Shown one piece after another: positions 59,654 to 64,000 of a stretch of DNA of 64,000 nt (its first letter is position 1; the number at the start of each line of letters is the position of its first letter). The stretch is taken from NCBI RefSeq assembly GCF_000247815.1, contig NC_021683.1, positions 8,812,148-8,876,147 on the forward strand, read 5' to 3'. The DNA comes from Ficedula albicollis. Its lineage: Eukaryota; Chordata; Aves; Passeriformes; Muscicapidae. The notes under the pieces are model-generated. The model saw only the letters and a program-made list of their open reading frames with translations. It was not told the origin of the DNA and searched no databases. Made by a program: the position numbers and the translations under genes.

Positions 59654-62600
59654 CTGCAATAGAAAGGAAAGATCACATCAGGCCAAAGCCAGCAACCTAG
59701 GCATGTGCAACATGTAGGGAAATCTAAAACAACTAAATTAAGGAGGAAAGCAACAAAAAAGAAAATCTACAATATACATAATAAATTTATGTATACATAC
59801 AGCTGAACATATACATACACAGATGCAACCCCTATTACATTTGACATACAATTATTAACTTAAGGGCATTTAACAATACAGAGCTGTTTTGATTTTGCAT
59901 AACATTAATTTACAGGATCCCAGCTCATAGAAATCATCATGCACCATGCATGGATGGAGAATTATTTTTGCCCTTTGATCAGATTTATGTGTTGGTGTAG
60001 CTCATGCAGATTTTCTAAAACGTTTTCAATAATTTTTCTAAAATGTTTTTTCCACTTTCTCGAATGTGTGCGGCACACAACTGGTTGGATACATTAACCA
60101 AGGACTGGTAGATCCTTGAATTAATCTAGAGTTGGAAGCAGACATCAAGGTGACATAAGTTTGGAAATGACCTTGCCGTGACCTTTGCCTGGTTTTGTTA
60201 TTTTGTTTAGTGTTGTCTATTGTTGAGCTTTTAATTTTTAAACTTTTTTGTTTTAGTTCCCTTGGAAGATGGCTCAACAGAAAATCTCGCAGAGAGGAAA
60301 AAAAGTGAAAAAGGAAGAGAAAATAGTATAAAAAGGAAAAGCATAACAAAGAACATCTAAGAACAACCAGACTAGAAGTCAGGCTACCACTGATGTTAGC
60401 TCATGCCTCTAGAAGAAGATTAGCAGAAGAGCCATACATCCAAATGTACGCACAGCGAGAAGTCAGCTTTTTGGTTATAGGTCATGCAAAAAAGGACACA
60501 GAAAAAGAGAGAGATAAGAAGAATGAAAAAACCAGACCAGTTAGAGAGTTGCAAAGTCCACCACATGGGTTTATGGTGGTGGAAAGAGCTCACGGCAAAG
60601 TCAACCAAGTGTCATGTTCCCCGCTGCTTTCAACTCTCAATTCGGTTTTTCTTTTTTTTTTTTTTCTTGGTTCAAGAGAAGCTTCATACCTGCCAAATTT
60701 GGTTGGTCTCTCAAATGCTCATTTTTTGGCCTTTGTTTGGCTAGATAAGGTCAGACGGCCGAGGAAAAGCAGTGGAGGTGCCGAGGCTGGCGACGTTTGG
60801 CCGGTCGCGTGGCCGTCTCAGCCGGGAGCCGCGGAGAGCAGGCGCGGTGAGGACGAAGCACACCCAAGAGTCAGGGGGTTATCAAAGGCAAAGCATGGCA
60901 CAGACCAGACCGGCTCCTCGGCTTTTCCCAGCGGGATCTCCTCAGGACAGCACTCCCCAAACCCGCCAGAGTGTGTAAGAAATGGTTACAGCCACCACCA
61001 CAGAGACACTGGAGAGAACAGGGCTGCACGGGCTTGTTACTGGAGGGGTTTTGGGGTGGGTGCAGCATGTCCTGTTGCCCCCAGCCCTGGATTTGGGAAT
61101 GTGGAGTGGTACATGAGTCAGCCGGGGGCCTTCACCCCTCTCCCACTCCATTTCACACCTGTGCCAGCATAAAGTTGAGCCCAGCACTTCACTGATTAAC
61201 ACATTGTTTTTCATTCATATGCTTTAGCATCTACTGAAGGTTTTATACAGATAGAAGAGGCTCTGTGGATGAAAGAAACACCTGATCCAGCCCAGAGTGG
61301 AACAGGACACGTGTGATTTGCTGTGTCCTGTCTGCAATGACCGTGCCTTTCCCCACTGTTTGTATTTGTATTGACACACAGGGACGACGCGATCACGTAC
61401 AAACGTAAAATCCATTTGCTCATTGGGTCTCAGCTGCAACACGTTGCTTATCTGGATCATCCTGTGCCTGTGGGTTGTTTTTTGCTAACCCATTTGGCAC
61501 TGGCTGGTGTGGGAACCCCTGGAGCAATGCTCCTCTTTGCCACTTGTGGTGCCAAAATTGTAACCACATAGAAACCCGGTGTACAAAGGTTTTGTGCAGA
61601 ACCAAAGGTTTTGTGCAGGCTTGGATACCCAAAGCCTTTGGGAGGAGAGAATGAAGTGGAGGGTGGTCAGGGGAACAGAAAGCAAATACAATTAATCATT
61701 TTTTAAAGCAGGGTCCCTTACAGAACATTTTAAATGACATTTTTATCATCCTTGCTGATTTAAACTAAAAGCGTGGAGAAACATGTGAATGCTGCTTGTG
61801 GGCTAAACCCACAGATCATCTGCAGCAGCCATCAGCCACCTGGGGAACCTTGTGCCACAGCTGCCACACTGCACAGCCCTGGTGGAGAGCAGAGGGGTGA
61901 AACCGCTCTTCATGGCATGGGGAGCACCACGGGTGACATCAGGTTTGTCTAAGAAGCAGTAGCTGAGGACTTCTGAGCTGGGCTTCATAGTTAGGTGAAG
62001 CCAACTTTTCTGCAGTTGTAAGACTATGTAAAGATCCTACAGAAGTCCTCCTACTTCTCTTATCCAGTTTGATCAATTTGCATTAATGCATATTAGCAGA
62101 TGAGACTGTTTTCCCAAGAAATAGTGACTCTTAGTGTTCAGCGGTAACCAGAATATAGAATCACAGAATCATATAGACACAGCACAAACCAATACATCCC
62201 ACTACAACATGGGGGTTACACTAAATCACCTCTATTCCTTTCAGATTCCAGAAACAAGGTTCAAAGCTTCCAAAGGCTGTCTGACCTGGCTTTCTGATCT
62301 CTACATGTTGATTTTTCCTCCGGCTTTGCCAGCCAGAGAAGTAAACATAATGAACTACTCTGCCCACTCATCCTTATTTATGTGGGAAATTTTTTGGTCT
62401 TAAAATCCAGCTTTTCCTTCTCCATCACTAAAGAGATTACATCATTCCAAAGCCAGAGGATGACATTCAAAAGCCATAAATTGCTTTCTGTGTGTGGCAA
62501 AGGTGCAGAGCAATATTCTGGTGAGCAGGCACGGATGCTTCTGTTGTCATACCTGGATACCATATGGGAAATGCTGTTGCATCCCAGGAGGGCTTCTGGA

Positions 62601-64000
62601 AGCCCACACATGGACACAAGCTGTGCTGGTGCTGGCTAGCATCAGGAATGCTCACTGTCTCCCTTTCCTTTCCTTTCCTTTCCCTTCCCAAGTGTTACTG
62701 GTTCAATAAATGTTCGTAGGAGCCCTCCAACAGCTCAGGCAGACCCAGGTGCAGAGGCAAGGATGAGGAAGCAGTGTCTGGGTACCATGTATAAAAGGAC
62801 AGACTGCTGCTGAAGGAGGAGTGAGAAATTAAATCCCCCAAATAATCTCCCTCCTCCCAGTAAATCCACAGTGGAAGGCCAATTTAGTCCCTTAGAACGT
62901 GCCTGGGGCCCCTTTCTCTGTGATGGGGCAGATGTGCCTATTCTGCTAGGAGGCACTAAAGGTTACACTCCTCATACTTTTAGATGAAGTGACACAAATT
63001 ATTTCACCTGCTTTTGGACCCATCATGCTGCTTTTTCTCATTTTATGTTGGGTCTATCATTAAGGGAAGAGCTCTTCAGCCATTAATTTCTTAGTGTCAC
63101 TTCCTGTTTCAAAATTGGTGTTTTAAATCCTTACATTGGCAAATATTTCGTATCCCAGCAAGAAAAGCAGCACCAACAACCACGTTACAGAGGAGTAACC
63201 ATTCATCCATACATATTCAAAGCCCAGTTAACTTTTGCTGCACAGGACAAGAGACAGAATTGCTCATAGCTGAGTTCAGATGTCATTGCACAGCTGTGCT
63301 CCTGTCATTGATGTGAAGAGCAAACAGCTTTTCACTCAGCATGAGGGGGGAAAGGATGCTGCAGTCAAGACTCTGTCCAGGCAGAAACACACTCATAAAA
63401 ACCACATTTTTTTTTAACCAGAGCATGGGAGGAGACCTGGTGTTTTCTGCAACACCCAGCTGATTCAATATTTTCTGTTTTCCTTGGTGATTAAGTGCTA
63501 GCTGTCACACCAACTGTAAGGACATGATGGTTATCCTAAGCACAGCAACTCCATATTGCCCCTCCTGCTTATATTTCCTAAGATGTCCAAGCCACTTGGG
63601 CTTTGTCTCTCCTAAGGCAATTTCTGAGCACTGCAATTGCATTTTCCTTGCCCAATGACAGCAGAGAGAGCATGCTAACCAGGTCATGCTGTACAATACA
63701 AACCAACAGACCAACACTAATGCACACCAAGGGTTACCAGCACAGAGCCTCCCACCCATCCCATCCTCAGCAACAACACCTGCATGTCTTAGCTAGATAT
63801 GGTTGACCTAAATATCTTAGCTTTGGAGGCAGCAGTGTGCAGCATCAACATCCCCCTCTCTTGCCATGACTCCTTTGAATTTGCAAGGTAAAAAACAGAG
63901 GATAGTCTCAGTTCCCATGGCAGGTCCCCTTCCATTGCTGTTTTTTAAAAAATTCCATAAGGAATTCTTTTTAGAAAGAACACTGGAAATCTACCTTTGT
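59654..64000 (-). other. GNAO1: GNAO1 intron 6 (partial)
   Basis: No exon 6 (the DVGGQRS-containing exon) is seen up to the right edge, so this is intron upstream of 7B. It contains an AT-rich section (59740-60360), a CpG-rich patch near 60752-60865 and a CCTTT repeat. A CR1-tail-like scrap (TAGAATCACAGAATCATATA) lies at about 62156-62175. Confidence 0.6.
62662..62688 (+). repeat. CCTTT pentanucleotide repeat
   Basis: Four perfect CCTTT units are followed by imperfect ones within GNAO1 intron 6. Confidence 0.9.

Noticed and set aside
62156..62175. Possible CR1 tail in GNAO1 intron 6
   Set aside because: Only about 20 bp resemble the CR1 3' tail and no body sequence follows, so I do not call an element.

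Overview
The window is nuclear DNA from a vertebrate, almost certainly a bird. Genes are split into short exons with GT-AG introns, there are two CpG islands, and at least four fragments of CR1 LINEs carry the typical avian 3' end (ATTCTATGATT-like tail, 'CCTTCCAACCCAAACCATTCT'). The order OGFOD1 - NUDT21 - AMFR - GNAO1 is the conserved vertebrate block found on human 16q12-q13. From the sequence alone I cannot name the species.

Layout. (1) 1-2284, minus strand: four exons, one of them cut, from the 5' part of OGFOD1, a ribosomal prolyl hydroxylase; the gene continues off the left edge. (2) 2285-3207: 923 consecutive G bases replace the core of the CpG island shared by OGFOD1 and NUDT21. (3) 3331-10263, plus strand: complete NUDT21 (CFIm25), seven coding exons, 227 codons. 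(4) 11992-13845: a second block of 1,854 G bases in the CpG island of AMFR; the exon holding the AMFR start codon is missing. (5) 15175-40434, plus strand: AMFR (gp78) coding exons 2-14, 557 codons, all joining in frame and carrying the membrane segments, RING-H2, CUE, G2BR and p97-binding motif. (6) 41.8-43.0 kb: the gap between the convergent 3' ends of AMFR and GNAO1. (7) 43.0-64.0 kb, minus strand: the 3' part of GNAO1 with both alternative terminal exon pairs, in transcription order 7B-8B (GoB) then 7A-8A (GoA). The rest of GNAO1 lies beyond the right edge.

The four genes are neighbours by conserved synteny and not by shared pathway: translation-linked hydroxylation (OGFOD1), pre-mRNA 3' end formation (NUDT21), ER-associated degradation (AMFR) and neuronal G-protein signalling (GNAO1). 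OGFOD1 and NUDT21 are head to head and probably share a CpG-island promoter. NUDT21 and AMFR are in tandem. AMFR and GNAO1 are tail to tail.

I found no new biological system. The most important observation is that both long poly-G blocks fall exactly where first exons should be, which most likely marks an assembly or sequencing failure in GC-rich promoters. Other points worth checking: a non-conservative change at residue 136 of NUDT21, a UGUA pair placed just upstream of the likely NUDT21 poly(A) signal, and a pair of roughly 90-bp direct repeats that flank the 41-bp AMFR exon 5.
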